Below, piece by piece: positions 20,343 through 21,118 of a stretch of 21,118 bases of DNA. A model generated the notes under the pieces. It was given only the letters and a program-made list of their open reading frames with translations, was not told the origin of the DNA and ran no database searches. This DNA comes from Paramacrobiotus richtersi (lineage: Eukaryota > Tardigrada > Eutardigrada > Parachela > Macrobiotidae): contig JAQGAU010001150.1 of assembly GCA_034698045.1 (NCBI GenBank), forward strand, positions 1-21,118, written 5' to 3'. The stretch's first letter is position 1, and each line of letters begins with the position of its first letter. Both the position numbers and the translations under genes were made by a program.

Positions 20343-20441
20343 ACAGCACAATGGATTTAACCGGGTTATCCACGTCGGAAGCCAGCTTTGGATCGTAACT
20401 GTTTCGTTTTCTGTTCTCGTAATCCGTTTGCACTATATAAG
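20343..20441 (-). pseudogene. Orphan copy of SLC17 transporter exon 1
   Basis: On the minus strand the frame reads VQTDYENRKRNSYDPKLA, then SDVDNPVKSIVL. It aligns without gaps to exon 1 of the transporter at 4952-5039 (EQMDCDNKKRNSYELHLA, then ADVDKTGKSIML). Many differences are at third positions, so the sequence diverged for a time as coding DNA. The aligned start codon is ATA, no in-frame ATG precedes it before a TAA, and the splice donor GT at the homologous site is TT (a GT one base upstream remains). No other transporter exon is found to the left. It is a one-exon relic of a second SLC17 gene. Confidence 0.8.
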
Positions 20442-20869
20442 GTACATACAGCAATTTTTTTTAATATTTTGCCCCGCTGTACATATCGCCCGTGTCACAT
20501 TGTTCAGAATTATACAATCACGTATTAAAAAACAGAAACACGTCTTCCATTTCTTTGGATGAGTAATATATAACATAAACATACGGTACTTATATCCGAC
20601 CACGTTATCGCTACGCCGTCCTAAATCATGAAATTACGTGCGATTTTATTTATACAAAATGGGTATTTGGAGCAGAAAAACTGGAAAACATTTCTCCTTC
20701 CCATATCAAATTTAATCGGCAAGTGCCATAAGTAATTATACAACAGTACTGGCGCACCATATGAACAATATCGTATCATAAAGGACGGTATTCCACGATG
20801 TAAGGCTGATTAGTCAGTTTTGTAACGTCCTGGCCAGTCCAGAAAATTGTCGGGAAACTGACAATTCTT
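20442..20869. other. 3' flank of F-box copy 6
   Basis: From about 20640 the sequence resembles the other family 3' flanks (ACTGGAAAACATTTCTCCTTCC, TATCGTATCATAAAGGACGG, TATTCCACGAT). A minus-strand AATAAA lies at 20650-20645, about 220 nt past the stop. No gene was seen between 20442 and 20640. Confidence 0.5.
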
Positions 20870-21056
20870 TCAGCCGACATCTGCCACGTGCGGTGGAACG
20901 TTATCTGCATTTGTACTGGCACTGTATCGTTGGCCGGGCAGACAGTACATGCGATGCAGGGCTTCAGTGGTCAGCTTGTTCAAAGTCCGCGGGTCCACCT
21001 GTCGTCCAGCTGATTCCTCAGCATCGCTGCTGCAGTCGTAAACCCCTTCGTTTAAG
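20870..21056 (-). CDS. F-box family copy 6, last exon only (runs off right edge)
   Basis: The acceptor TTTTTTAG at 21057-21058 is followed by an exon in the same phase as in the sisters, open for 61 codons to TGA at 20872-20870. It reads LNEGVYDCSSDAEESAGRQV, then DPRTLNKLTTEALHRMYCLP, GQRYSASTNADN and a tail VPPHVADVG similar to HVAYVD of copy 4. It has no lesion. Exon 2 would begin beyond the window edge, so the state of the rest is unknown. Confidence 0.78.
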
Positions 21057-21118
21057 CTAAAAAAGAAAAACTACATGAAAGACGCTCTTTTGTAATATAC
21101 CAACCCACGTTTGTTGTA

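Overview
This looks like nuclear DNA from an invertebrate animal. Genes are split by short GT-AG introns (about 90-600 nt), intergenic DNA is AT-rich, there are poly(A) signals rather than terminators, and relics of retroelements and foldback transposons are present. The gene content (an SLC17 transporter, F-box proteins, polyubiquitin fragments) is metazoan. The sequence alone does not fix the phylum; an arthropod or tardigrade would fit, but that is a guess. No bacterial operon, tRNA, rRNA or CRISPR array was seen.

The window is a tandem array of one F-box gene family, all on the minus strand, with a transporter gene embedded in it. From left to right: F-box copy 1 (5' end only, cut by the window edge, 1-350); a complete six-exon SLC17-type transporter (1371-5039) that I assembled in phase to 533 aa; a gene-poor stretch with an AT-rich tract, palindromes and a 656-bp foldback element with an 8-bp target-site duplication (6494-7149); F-box copy 2, apparently intact (7677-9207, 328 aa); rearranged flank duplicates (9531-11015); F-box copy 3, a decayed copy without its first exon (11016-11731); retroelement remains (11830-13077); two broken polyubiquitin fragments in opposite orientation (13581-14544); F-box copy 4, a pseudogene (15418-16500); F-box copy 5, intact in its coding frame (17743-19476, 362 aa); an orphan copy of the transporter's first exon (20343-20441); and the last exon of F-box copy 6, which runs off the right edge (20870-21056).

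Each full F-box unit has three exons. Exon 1 and the start of exon 2 encode an N-terminal F-box, and a phase-2 intron splits that domain. Exon 2 then encodes a C-terminal region I do not recognise, and exon 3 ends with a conserved motif of the type DPxTLNKLTxExLHRMYCLPGxRY. By family rule such proteins would be substrate adaptors of SCF ubiquitin ligases, with the C-terminal part choosing the target. Half of the visible copies are intact and half are broken, and 5' and 3' flanks are duplicated with them. This is the pattern of a birth-and-death gene cluster. The order F-box / SLC17 exon 1 / F-box occurs at both ends of the window, which suggests that the ancestral duplication unit contained both genes and that the right-hand transporter later lost exons 2-6.
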